Shown here piece after piece: positions 24,462-32,823 of a stretch of DNA of 64,000 nucleotides; within the stretch, counting starts at the first letter, position 1; every line of letters begins with the position of its first letter. This DNA is from Calditrichota bacterium (GTDB taxonomy: Bacteria; CLD3), in NCBI GenBank assembly GCA_008501735.1, contig QQUF01000016.1, forward strand, positions 1 to 64,000, given 5' to 3'. A program made the translations under genes and the position numbers. Under the pieces are notes generated by a model that saw only the letters and a list, made by a program, of their open reading frames with translations, was not told the origin of the DNA and searched no databases.

Positions 24462-25088
24462 TTACTGTGTTCCAAAAATTCTATCACCTGCATCTCCGAG
24501 TCCAGGAAGAATGTAGCCAACTTCGTTTAATTCTCTATCAAGCGAAGCTGTAAAGATAGGAACGTCAGGGTGCTTTTCATTCAAGTTTTTTACACCTTCG
24601 GGAGCCGCAACCAAACACATAAACCTAATATTTTTTGCACCTCGTAATTTGACTTGTTTCAAAGCAAAATCTGCACTTCCACCAGTTGCGAGCATTGGGT
24701 CAATTACGATTACTTCTGTTTCACCGATGTCTTTCGGAAGTTTTGCGAAGTATTCGACGGGTTCAAGAGTTTCTTCATTCCGATAAACTCCCAAGTAACC
24801 GATTTTGGCAGTTGGAATTAAGTCTAAAATCCCTTCAAGCATTCCTGTTCCTGCTCTTAAAATTGGAACGAGAGTTACTTTAGAATCGAAAACTTCACAC
24901 TCTGTTTCTTCCATTGGAGTCTGAACTTTGACTTTAACAACAGGGAAAGTTCGAGTTATTTCGTAAACCATCAACGAAGAAATTTCGCTCAAAAGAATCC
25001 TGAATTCGTGATGTGGAGTGTTCAAGTCTCGCATCAAAGAAAGTTTCTTTTGAATTAAAGGGTGATTAATTTCTGTTACTTTTACCAT
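24462..25088 (-). CDS. upp: Uracil phosphoribosyltransferase
   Basis: Pyrimidine salvage: uracil + PRPP to UMP. 208 residues, the usual length. The PRPP loop is VIVIDPMLATGGSADFAL, and the C-terminal uracil-binding region reads YILPGLGDAGDRIFGTQ. LVPILRAGTGMLEG is the conserved early motif. It is followed upstream by sbcD with 17 bases between, so may share its transcript. Confidence 0.96.
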   Translation of the reverse strand: MVKVTEINHPLIQKKLSLMRDLNTPHHEFRILLSEISSLMVYEITRTFPVVKVKVQTPMEETECEVFDSKVTLVPILRAGTGMLEGILDLIPTAKIGYLGVYRNEETLEPVEYFAKLPKDIGETEVIVIDPMLATGGSADFALKQVKLRGAKNIRFMCLVAAPEGVKNLNEKHPDVPIFTASLDRELNEVGYILPGLGDAGDRIFGTQ

Positions 25089-25105
25089 CGAAATTTCTCC
25101 AAATT

Positions 25106-26329
25106 TTATTCTTGTGAAATACGGCTTTCCAAGTCATCAACTTTTTCTAAAATCTTGTCTTGGTGTTCGCTTAAATCTTCACGTTTTCTTAAATATTTTT
25201 TTACAGAGTCTTGCAAGTTCTCGTCTTTTGTTACAAAAATCCGTTTGCGGCGTTTTTCTTCTTCAGTAATGAACTCAATTTTTGCAAGGTAAAATGCTTT
25301 TTGCAAAAGTTTATCAATTTTTTGTTTGTCAATCGCAGTTTCGTCAGATTTCTTAATTTTCAAAATCACTCGCAAAATCTTACCCGAAATATTTTCTGCT
25401 TTAAGTTCTTTTTCAATTTGAGCCATTGGATTCTCAGAATCTGTAACGTCAATTTTAATTGTCAGAAATCCACGTGCATTTGTCGGAATAAATTCAAATT
25501 CGGTTTTACCTTTTTCCTTAATTTCGGCAATTACGAAGCCTTTTTCATTTTTTTCTTCACCAAAATCAATCCGTTCAATGCTTCCCGGATAAACAATTGG
25601 GATTGTATAATTTTCATTCAAGTTCTGAAATTTGTGAACGTGTCCGAGTGCAACGTAATCAATTCCGTCAAGCCTGAAATCCGAAGTCTCAAAAGTTGGG
25701 TCAGGAGTAATCATTGCCCGTTTTTCTGTTCCTGAAAAAATTGCACTTGCGATGTTCACGTGAGCGAGAATTACTGACGGCAAAGTTTTGTCTAAAAGTT
25801 CGGCTTGTTGAGTGAGCCAAGCGTTGCAACGTTTTACAACTTCTTGAGCAATTTCTTCACGAGAAATTGATTTCGCTTCTTCTCTTGTCCGAAAGTTTGA
25901 AGTTGTTGGCCAAGGTAAACAGAGAAGTTGCAATTCTCCCGATTTCGTTTTCATTCGCAAATTTTCAGGTTTGGAAACAACTTTGATTGTCGGAAGTCCA
26001 AGACTTTCATAAAGTTCAATCGGCGAAGATTTACCAAAAGAAATCGGAGCGTCGTGATTTCCTGTTAAAATTATGAGAGGAATTTCATTTCTTAGAAGAA
26101 TGCTGATTTTTTCGGCAAACATTTTTTGTGTTGTCGGAGAAGGAAAAGAATTTTTGAAAATGTCGCCACCGAACAAAACGATGTCAACTTTTCTTTCGAC
26201 ACAAGTTTTTAAGCAAAATTCAAGAGTTTCAAAAAAATCTACAAAACGTGAGTTCAAACCTGTTTCAGGATTAATTCTACCGTAATTGTCAATTCCCAAG
26301 TGTAAATCTGAAATGTGTCCGATTTTCAT
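25106..26329 (-). CDS. sbcD: SbcD/Mre11-type DNA exonuclease
   Basis: 407 residues. Metallophosphoesterase motifs in order: ISDLHLG (residue 5 on), LFGGDIF, TGNHDAP, LAHVNIAS, and ALGHVHKFQ. C-terminal capping domain and a K/E-rich tail complete it. Partners SbcC/Rad50 are usually adjacent but none lies in this window. It acts on hairpins and double-strand ends. Confidence 0.9.
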   Translation of the reverse strand: MKIGHISDLHLGIDNYGRINPETGLNSRFVDFFETLEFCLKTCVERKVDIVLFGGDIFKNSFPSPTTQKMFAEKISILLRNEIPLIILTGNHDAPISFGKSSPIELYESLGLPTIKVVSKPENLRMKTKSGELQLLCLPWPTTSNFRTREEAKSISREEIAQEVVKRCNAWLTQQAELLDKTLPSVILAHVNIASAIFSGTEKRAMITPDPTFETSDFRLDGIDYVALGHVHKFQNLNENYTIPIVYPGSIERIDFGEEKNEKGFVIAEIKEKGKTEFEFIPTNARGFLTIKIDVTDSENPMAQIEKELKAENISGKILRVILKIKKSDETAIDKQKIDKLLQKAFYLAKIEFITEEEKRRKRIFVTKDENLQDSVKKYLRKREDLSEHQDKILEKVDDLESRISQE

Positions 26330-26361
26330 TTTGTGTCTTTAAATTTGTGAAAGCCAAGTTT

Positions 26362-26491
26362 GTGAGTGTCTGACTTACAGTCAGGCTCTCACTTTTATTC
26401 TAATTTCGTGAGTGTCTGACTCTCAGTCAGGCTCTCACTTTTATTCTAATTTCGTGAGTGTCTGACTCTCAGTCAGGCTCTCACTTTTATT
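26362..26491. repeat. Three tandem REP-like units (46-bp period)
   Basis: Units at 26362-26407, 26408-26453 and 26454-26491 (the last truncated to 38). Each contains GTGAG ... CTGACT ... AGTCAG ... CTCAC, an imperfect hairpin. Units 1 and 2 differ at two bases. They sit between sbcD and the next gene; their unit ends overlap the stop region of that gene by a few bases. Confidence 0.85.
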
Positions 26492-27938
26492 GCCCAAATT
26501 GTTTAAGTTCGTCTAAGTAAAATTTCCAAAGTACTAAGTTCTCGGTTGAGTTTACTTCTTCAACTTCAAGTTTTGTGTCTTCGCCGAAAGCAAAAATTTC
26601 AGCAAATGCTTCTTCCGAAAAGTACCTAAAATCGTTGTTCAATTTAAATTTCTTTTCCTCAATTCCAAACTCCTCTCTTGAAAAAATTTGAAAACCCCAT
26701 TCTCCGAAACTTGGCAAAGAAATTCTCGCAGGTGTAACAAAAAATCCAACTTCCTCCAAAGTATTTTTTACGCACCAAAAAGCACGCGGCGTGAAAAATG
26801 GTGAAAAACTTTGAGTTACTCCAAAACCATCTGGGTTTAATCTCTTTGCAACTTTTGAGTAAAATTCTTTGGTGTAAAATTTTGCTTCAATTTCACTAAC
26901 AGGGTCAGGCAAATTCAAAAAAATGCAGTCGAATTTCTCGTTTGTCTTTTCCAAATAGCTTTCGACTTCCGCAAAGGAGATTTTCAATTTTGGATTTTGT
27001 AGAGCATTTTTGGTAATTTCTTTCAGCTTTGGATTAGAGTTTACAACTTCCAAAGCAAGTGAGTCTGTTCCAATCAAAACTACTTTTTCAATGGAATCGA
27101 ATTTTAAAATTTCCTTCAAAGCCATTCCTTCGTCACCGACCAAAAGAACAGTTTTCGGAGTTTCGGCAAAAAGTAAAATTGGAACTGTCAAAGCCTCAAA
27201 AAACCTGTACTCGTCGTAAGTGCTAAAGCGAATCACGTTGTTTTTCCAAAAAGTAACTTCGTCGTTTTGCTCAGTCAGAACAAATTTGTCTGAATTTTTA
27301 TTTTTAGCTTTTGCAATTACTTTTGACGGATAAAATTTGTCTTCTAACTGTAACTCGAAATTTCTAAAATCACTAAAAATCAAAACTGCGATTAAACCCA
27401 AAACAGACGAAAAAATTATGTTCTCCTTTGACTTTTGCACAACAAAAATTCCAATAAAAATTAGAACAGAAACCGTGTAAGTGAAGCCTTCGGGAAGAAA
27501 GTAAAGAAGTAAAAAAACTGTGAGTCCAAGGAGAAAAGACCTAAAAGGTTTCTTAAAATCTGTCAGGTCTGAAATTTGTGAAAAGTAAAATGCAGAACTT
27601 GCTCCCAAAATCCCAAAGTTGAAAAGTAATTGCCAATTCAAAATCGGCTCATAATTTTCAGAAATTTTGAAAGTGTAAATAACGAGAGGAATTGCTGAAA
27701 TTACACTTAGAAAAATGAAAAAGAGTAGAGCACTTAAAAAAAAATCTTTTCGTGCTTTTTCGTGTCTTTCGTGGGCAGAAAAAAAATAAAAAGAAACTCC
27801 AACAAAAAAGGCTAAACCTAAGTGCCAAATCTCAAAGTGAAAAGTTAGAATCTTGCAAATTTCCAAGAGGTTTGAAATCGAAGCTAAAAGAACAGCTACT
27901 GCTAAACCTAATGAAAAGTTTTCATTTTTTACGGTCAA
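26487..27938 (-). CDS. Membrane-fused spermidine-synthase-like protein
   Basis: 483 residues. The N-terminal third (1-170) has about six hydrophobic spans. The C-terminal part (230-470) is a SpeE-type Rossmann domain: VLLVGDEGMALKEIL, CIFLNLPDPVSEIEAKFYTKEFY, and PSFGEWGFQIFSR. Such fusions are known among uncharacterised bacterial spermidine-synthase-like proteins; whether polyamine is made is unclear because the SAM site GDGxG is only partly kept (GDEGM). It overlaps the upstream GT2 by 17 bases. Confidence 0.8.
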   Translation of the reverse strand: MTVKNENFSLGLAVAVLLASISNLLEICKILTFHFEIWHLGLAFFVGVSFYFFSAHERHEKARKDFFLSALLFFIFLSVISAIPLVIYTFKISENYEPILNWQLLFNFGILGASSAFYFSQISDLTDFKKPFRSFLLGLTVFLLLYFLPEGFTYTVSVLIFIGIFVVQKSKENIIFSSVLGLIAVLIFSDFRNFELQLEDKFYPSKVIAKAKNKNSDKFVLTEQNDEVTFWKNNVIRFSTYDEYRFFEALTVPILLFAETPKTVLLVGDEGMALKEILKFDSIEKVVLIGTDSLALEVVNSNPKLKEITKNALQNPKLKISFAEVESYLEKTNEKFDCIFLNLPDPVSEIEAKFYTKEFYSKVAKRLNPDGFGVTQSFSPFFTPRAFWCVKNTLEEVGFFVTPARISLPSFGEWGFQIFSREEFGIEEKKFKLNNDFRYFSEEAFAEIFAFGEDTKLEVEEVNSTENLVLWKFYLDELKQFGQ

Positions 27939-28824
27939 AAAAGTAACCTACAATAAATCCGTAGTAGTAACAAATCATAAAAAGCAAATTCATAAATTCG
28001 AGTTTTACGACAGAAAGAAAAACCCTGCCTAACATTCTGAAAAGCCTTGTTCCAAATCCAACTTTCTCCTCAAAATCGTCAGTGTGTGAAACCGTTAGGT
28101 CAACTACAAAGTCGGGATAATTTAACCTAGCAAAAGCAGATTGTCTGCCATTACGAAAAAACTGCCCAATGTTTTTTGAGAGAGTTTCAGGAGGTAAGTG
28201 ATGAATGAAAGTATTGGGAATGACAACGATTTTGTAGCCGTATTTTCGGATTTCAGAACGTAAGTAAGGGTCAAGTCCGCGAGGAATAATTTCATTTTCT
28301 CCTCCCATTCCATAAAAAACGTGTCTTGGAATTGCACAACAAGGATGTTCCGCCATATCGCTTTCGACAACTTCTTTTACGATTTCTGAGCTTCTGCGTG
28401 GAACTTGTTTCATAACTGTTCTGACGACCCAATTTGCGTCTTCAGGAATTGTGTTCGCAACTCCAGCCATTCCGATTTTTGGGTCTTGTTCGATGTGTTT
28501 GACAAGATTTTCAAAAACGGTGTTGTGTCCAATACTTGCATCATCGTCAAGAATTATCAGAAGTTCACCTTTTGCAAGAGCAGCTGCCTTGTTGATTGCT
28601 CTTCCTTGTCTTTTGTCTCCAATAACAATTATCACTTCAAAATCTTGGAAAGTTTGTTCTTTTAGTTGTGAGAGAAGTTTTGCGAAGTAACCTCCTCTGT
28701 CAGCATCAACTGTTGGAAGCAAAACTGAAACATCAACTTTTCCTGTCGAGGATTCAATAGTTCGGATTTCTTTGTGAGTCCCTTCGGAGTTCGGATATTT
28801 AACTTTAAATTCAGGCATTGGCAA
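27922..28824 (-). CDS. GT2 glycosyltransferase with C-terminal membrane segment
   Basis: 300 residues. SVLLPTVDADRGGYFAKLL opens the domain, LLIILDDDASIG is the DxD, and IPNTFIHHLPPETLSKNIGQ resembles the acceptor side of family 2 enzymes. A membrane stretch (about 270-295) anchors the end. It transfers sugar to an unknown cell-surface acceptor. First gene of the two-gene operon with the spermidine-synthase-like protein. Confidence 0.85.
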   Translation of the reverse strand: MPMPEFKVKYPNSEGTHKEIRTIESSTGKVDVSVLLPTVDADRGGYFAKLLSQLKEQTFQDFEVIIVIGDKRQGRAINKAAALAKGELLIILDDDASIGHNTVFENLVKHIEQDPKIGMAGVANTIPEDANWVVRTVMKQVPRRSSEIVKEVVESDMAEHPCCAIPRHVFYGMGGENEIIPRGLDPYLRSEIRKYGYKIVVIPNTFIHHLPPETLSKNIGQFFRNGRQSAFARLNYPDFVVDLTVSHTDDFEEKVGFGTRLFRMLGRVFLSVVKLEFMNLLFMICYYYGFIVGYFFDRKK

Positions 28825-28870
28825 AACACTTGGAGTTAGTTTAAGAATTTGACAAAGTTAGAACTGAAAG

Positions 28871-28889
28871 CCTTTGTTGTCAACAAAGG
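28871..28889. promoter_or_regulatory. Palindrome in divergent promoter region
   Basis: CCTTTGTTG (28871-28879), one base, CAACAAAGG (28881-28889), a perfect 9-bp palindrome between the divergent GT2 (start 28824) and the small ORF at 28970. It is a candidate operator. Confidence 0.4.
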
Positions 28890-28969
28890 ACTTTTAAAAA
28901 GAAGAAGAATAACTTTAGACGGAACTTTTTGACTTTTGAATTGTTAAAGTTAAAACAGGAGAACCAAAA

Positions 28970-29050
28970 ATGGAAACTTACGAAATCATTTTATGCATTT
29001 TTTACACAATCTTTTTGCATTACTCCTTTTACAAGTCAAGCCAATCTTAA
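28970..29050 (+). CDS. 26-residue hydrophobic ORF coupled to VOC gene
   Basis: Starts METYEIILCIFYTIFLHYSF and ends SSQS. A clean AGGAG is eight bases before the ATG, and the TAA is directly followed by the ATG of the VOC protein, which has no ribosome site of its own. Translation of this peptide therefore probably feeds the next gene. The peptide is one predicted membrane helix. Confidence 0.6.
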   Translation: METYEIILCIFYTIFLHYSFYKSSQS

Positions 29051-29617
29051 ATGGAAAATCAAATCCTTGACCACATTGCTTTAGTTGTAAAATCGGTTGA
29101 TAAAATTGCTCGAAAATTTGGAGACTTAGGTTGCCAAATTGGTGAATTTCAAGAATTTCCGAACGAAGGAACACGCGAAGTTTACATCGGAGATGAAAAT
29201 CAATTTGGCAAAATTCTTTTGATGCAACCAATTTCAGAAGGTGCTTATTTTTCTGCTCTAAAAAAGCGAGGCGAAGGACTTCACCACATTGCAATTCGAG
29301 TCAAAAAAATAGAAAAATATTTAGAAAGTTTAGCCGGTTCAGGCTGGAATTTGCATCTCAAAAGTCTTGAAACTTACCAGACAGGTAAAACCGTTTGGCT
29401 CACAAGACTAGACGTGAAAACTCTAATTGAAGTCTTTGAAAGTGAGATTCCAAACACGAATGAATTTTTGGTAAGTGAAATTCGACTACTAAATTCACCG
29501 ACAAAACCACGAATTTTTGAAAGCCTTAAAATCAGCCAAATTATTCCTCACAATTTTGATTCAGTAATTTTAAATATTGGTAGGAAAAGTCTGAGTGTAA
29601 GTGAAATTTTGGAATAA
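29051..29617 (+). CDS. VOC-superfamily protein, methylmalonyl-CoA epimerase/glyoxalase-like
   Basis: 188 residues with two VOC beta-alpha-beta-beta-beta modules. Metal-type residues: H8 in ILDHIALVV, H near GLHHIAIRV, and E in VKTLIEVFES. The layout resembles methylmalonyl-CoA epimerase, but length and a C-terminal extension of about 50 residues differ, so the substrate is open. Convergent with the ABC exporter; six bases between stops. Confidence 0.75.
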   Translation: MENQILDHIALVVKSVDKIARKFGDLGCQIGEFQEFPNEGTREVYIGDENQFGKILLMQPISEGAYFSALKKRGEGLHHIAIRVKKIEKYLESLAGSGWNLHLKSLETYQTGKTVWLTRLDVKTLIEVFESEIPNTNEFLVSEIRLLNSPTKPRIFESLKISQIIPHNFDSVILNIGRKSLSVSEILE

Positions 29618-29623
29618 AGGTTT

Positions 29624-31402
29624 TTACTCTGTCTCGACAAGCTCTTCTTGCAAAAGCTGTCTTTCGTGGAACTCAAAGTAAGTTCCGCCAAGATTCAAAA
29701 GTTCTTCGTGAGTTCCTTCTTCAGAAATTTTACCTTCTTCAATTACAATAATTTTATCACAATTTTGGACAGTAGAAATTCTGTGAGCAACGATTAAAGT
29801 TGTTCTTGATTCCATTACTTTTTTCAAGCCTTTGAGAATTTCGTCTTCGGTTTGCGTATCAACTGCCGAAAGTGAATCATCAAGAATTAGAACTTTAGGT
29901 TGTTTAATCAAAGCTCTTGCGATTGCTGTTCTTTGTTTTTGTCCGCCAGAAAGAGTGATTCCTCGTTCTCCAAGAATTGTCTCAAATTTCATTGGGAATT
30001 CGTCAATATTTTCTTTGAGTTGAGAAAGTTCGGCAGTTTCAAGAACTTTGTCCATTTGTTCATCGGGAACTCCGAATCGAATGTTGTTTGCAATTGAATC
30101 TGAGAAAAGAAATGTTTCCTGCAAAACACAGCCGATGATTTCACGAACATCTTTTAAAGTGTAAGACTGAATATTTTTTCCATTTAAAAGAATTTCTCCT
30201 TCACCGACTTCGTAAAGTCTTGAAAGTAAATTCACAAGGCTTGTTTTTCCAGAGCCAATTTTCCCGACAATTCCAAGTGAAGTTCCTGCGGGAAGTTTCA
30301 GATTAATATTTTGCAAAACGGTTTCATTAGGTTCGTATCCGAAAGAAACATTTTTAAACTCAATGTCAATCGGTGAGTTCTTGTCAAGTTTCTCAGTAAC
30401 ATTTTCCTCGTCGGGAATTGTGTGAAGCACTTTGTTAATTCTTCCAAGCGAAGTGTAACCTTGTTGAAAAATATTCATTACCCAACCAAAAGCAATCATT
30501 GGCCAAACAAGCATCGTCAAGTAAGTGTTAAAGGCAACGAAACTTCCAAGAGTGATTTCGCCAGTTATTACCATTTTACCACCAACCCAAAGAATCCCGC
30601 AAAATCCAAGAGCAGTTAGGAAAGCAAGACCTGCGTGCATTCCGCCACTAACAATTGTTACAGCCATATTTTTTTTTAGGTAGTCAAAGCTAAGTTTGTC
30701 GAATTTTTGAATTTCCAAAGCCTCTTGAACGTAAGCCTTAATGACTCTAATTCCTGAAAGATTCTCTTGTGCTGTCGAATTGATTCTTCCGAACTGTTCT
30801 TGTTTCAGAGCAGTGTTTTTGTGGTTGACACGAATCAAGCTCCAAGTAAGAATTGACATCAAAGGAAAAGGTAAAAGTGCAAAAAACGTCAAAGTCGAAC
30901 TAATTCCAATCATAAAATAAAGTGCAGTACAAAACGTAACTAAAGTATTTGTTGTGTACATAATTCCAGGTCCAAGAACATTTCTGACGGAGCTCAAATC
31001 ATTTGTTCCAAGTGCCATTAAATCGCCAGTTCTGTTTTTGTTGAAAAATGAAATGGGTAAACTTTGGAGATGTTTTAAGTAGTCATTCAGAAATTCAAAT
31101 TCGATTTTTCGGGAAACAACAACGGTAGTTTGCCTCATCGCAAATTTAAAAACTCCACTGATAAAAGCAATTCCAAGGAAAATCCAAACTTGTTCAAGAA
31201 TTACCTCTTTAGAGGCTTTCTCCTGCAAAAAATCGATAATTTGTTTTAGGATTAAAGGTGAGTAAAGTGCGATTACATTTGTAAAGATTGTAAAAATACT
31301 ACCAAACAAAAGTGCAATTTTATGCTTTCTGAGGTAAGGAATTAGTGTATTGAATTCGCCGATTTTTTTACCTTTGTTTTTCTGTAAACTAAAGTTTTGC
31401 AA
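29624..31402 (-). CDS. MsbA-like ABC exporter, fused permease and ATPase
   Basis: 592 residues. About six membrane spans (20-310), then the ATPase: Walker A GKIGSGKTSLVNLL, Q loop CVLQETFLFS, signature LSGGQKQRTAIARAL, Walker B VLILDDSLSAVD, and H-loop VAHRIST. It works as a homodimer or heterodimer exporting lipid, drug or peptide. No cognate half is adjacent. The tRNA-Asn lies upstream with its own terminator. Confidence 0.93.
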   Translation of the reverse strand: MQNFSLQKNKGKKIGEFNTLIPYLRKHKIALLFGSIFTIFTNVIALYSPLILKQIIDFLQEKASKEVILEQVWIFLGIAFISGVFKFAMRQTTVVVSRKIEFEFLNDYLKHLQSLPISFFNKNRTGDLMALGTNDLSSVRNVLGPGIMYTTNTLVTFCTALYFMIGISSTLTFFALLPFPLMSILTWSLIRVNHKNTALKQEQFGRINSTAQENLSGIRVIKAYVQEALEIQKFDKLSFDYLKKNMAVTIVSGGMHAGLAFLTALGFCGILWVGGKMVITGEITLGSFVAFNTYLTMLVWPMIAFGWVMNIFQQGYTSLGRINKVLHTIPDEENVTEKLDKNSPIDIEFKNVSFGYEPNETVLQNINLKLPAGTSLGIVGKIGSGKTSLVNLLSRLYEVGEGEILLNGKNIQSYTLKDVREIIGCVLQETFLFSDSIANNIRFGVPDEQMDKVLETAELSQLKENIDEFPMKFETILGERGITLSGGQKQRTAIARALIKQPKVLILDDSLSAVDTQTEDEILKGLKKVMESRTTLIVAHRISTVQNCDKIIVIEEGKISEEGTHEELLNLGGTYFEFHERQLLQEELVETE

Positions 31403-31477
31403 AAGAAGTTTTGAATTAACGCAAAAAAACTAAATTCACAACAAAATTTTTAATTTGGTTCAGTTTGAGTTTGGTGT

Positions 31478-31511
31478 AAAAAAAAAAGCCTTGTTAAAAA
31501 AACAAGGCTTT
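31478..31511 (-). terminator. Terminator after tRNA-Asn
   Basis: Arms AAAGCCTTGTT (31485-31495) and AACAAGGCTTT (31501-31511) with loop AAAAA; the A-run 31478-31487 is the U-tract for leftward transcription. It begins four bases past the tRNA 3' end. Confidence 0.88.
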
Positions 31512-31514
31512 AAG

Positions 31515-31588
31515 CTCCTCGGGTAGGACTCGAACCTACGACCTAGTGATTAACAGTCACCCGCTCTAACCAACTGAGCCACCGAGGA
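31515..31588 (-). tRNA. tRNA-Asn (GTT)
   Basis: 74 nt. Acceptor TCCTCGG pairs with CCGAGGA, discriminator G; D-arm GCTCAGTTGGTTAGAGC; anticodon loop CTGTTAA with anticodon GTT; T-arm GTAGG TTCGAGT CCTAC. CCA is not encoded. It lies on the strand opposite to the rightward cluster that starts at 31760. Confidence 0.97.
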
Positions 31589-31759
31589 ATTCAATAAGGG
31601 CTTCAAAGGTAATTTCGATTTCTTATTTTGTCAAGAATTTTTTAGTAAAAATATTAAAAAGTTTTTACTTTTAGAAAATAGGAATTAAATAGTATTTTTT
31701 TTAGTTGATAATTTAGCGTGTTTTTACTTTTTAACCCCAAAAGAATAAGGCTTTTATAA

Positions 31760-32779
31760 ATGCGAAAAGATGATTTAACGGGCTCAAAAGTTGTAATTAT
31801 TGATGATGAGTTTGATGCTGTTGAAATGGTTGCTACCTTTTTAGAAAGGCACGGAATTGAGATTGTAAAATGTTACAATGGACCTGAAGGCTTGAAAGCA
31901 ATTGGGGAAAGTCAGCCTGACTTAATAATTTTAGACGTAAATATGCCTGAAATGAGTGGTCTTGAAGTTAGCAAGGTTCTCAAAAGTGATAAGACAACTC
32001 GTTTAATTCCAATAATTATGCTTACTGCTGATAGCCAATTTGATACTAAGATTGCGAGTCTTGACAGTGGTGTTGATGATTTTATGAACAAGCCTTACAA
32101 CCTTCTTGAGCTATTTTACAAGGTAAGAAATTTAATTAATCTGAAACGTTATACAGATGAACTTGAAAATGCGGAATCCGTAATTTTTACTTTAGCAATT
32201 GTCATCGAAGAAAGAGATAGCTATACTGAAGGGCATTGCACAAGACTTGCCTACTACGGAGAACTTTTGGCGAATCACCTTGAACTTTCAGAAGAAGAAA
32301 CAAAAGCAGTAATTCAAGGAGCTTACTTGCACGATGTTGGGAAAGTTGGTGTCAGCGATACAATCCTTCTCAAAAATGGACCTTTGACAGATGAAGAATG
32401 GGTTGAAATGCGTAAACATCCTGAAATAGGTGAAAATATTTGTAAGCCTCTAAAAACTCTCAAAAATGCACTTCCGATAATTCGTGGACATCAAGAACGT
32501 TGGGACGGTTCTGGTTATCCTGACAAACTTAAAGGTGAGGAAATCCCATTTAATGCGAGGCTTATTGCCGTCGTGGATTTTTACGATGCACTTTCGACGA
32601 AAAGACCTTACAGAGGAGCTTTACCAACAAATACTTGCATAGAAATTATGATGAAAGAAACCCTTGAAGGTAAATGGGATCCGTTTATGATTAACGAATT
32701 TTTCAAAGTCCTCAAAAAAACTCACCCACGAAAAATTACACTTAAAGACGAAGAATACATTGATTTTTATAAAAATTAA
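31760..32779 (+). CDS. Response regulator with HD-GYP c-di-GMP phosphodiesterase output
   Basis: 339 residues. Receiver domain 8-125 with phosphoacceptor D59 (LIILDVNMP), D15/D16 acidic pair, T89 and K111. HD-GYP domain about 145-320: EGHCTRLAYYGELL, HD at H191/D192 (AYLHDVGKVG), then GHQERWDGSGYPDKLKG with the GYP motif intact, so it should degrade c-di-GMP. No histidine kinase is adjacent. Confidence 0.94.
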   Translation: MRKDDLTGSKVVIIDDEFDAVEMVATFLERHGIEIVKCYNGPEGLKAIGESQPDLIILDVNMPEMSGLEVSKVLKSDKTTRLIPIIMLTADSQFDTKIASLDSGVDDFMNKPYNLLELFYKVRNLINLKRYTDELENAESVIFTLAIVIEERDSYTEGHCTRLAYYGELLANHLELSEEETKAVIQGAYLHDVGKVGVSDTILLKNGPLTDEEWVEMRKHPEIGENICKPLKTLKNALPIIRGHQERWDGSGYPDKLKGEEIPFNARLIAVVDFYDALSTKRPYRGALPTNTCIEIMMKETLEGKWDPFMINEFFKVLKKTHPRKITLKDEEYIDFYKN

Positions 32780-32823
32780 TCCTTACTTTCGCATTCTTGA
32801 TTTTTCATAAAGTAAAGTAAAAA

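Noticed and set aside
26362-26491. CRISPR-like array (three regular repeats)
   Set aside because: The units are contiguous and nearly identical throughout, with no variable spacers and no cas genes nearby.
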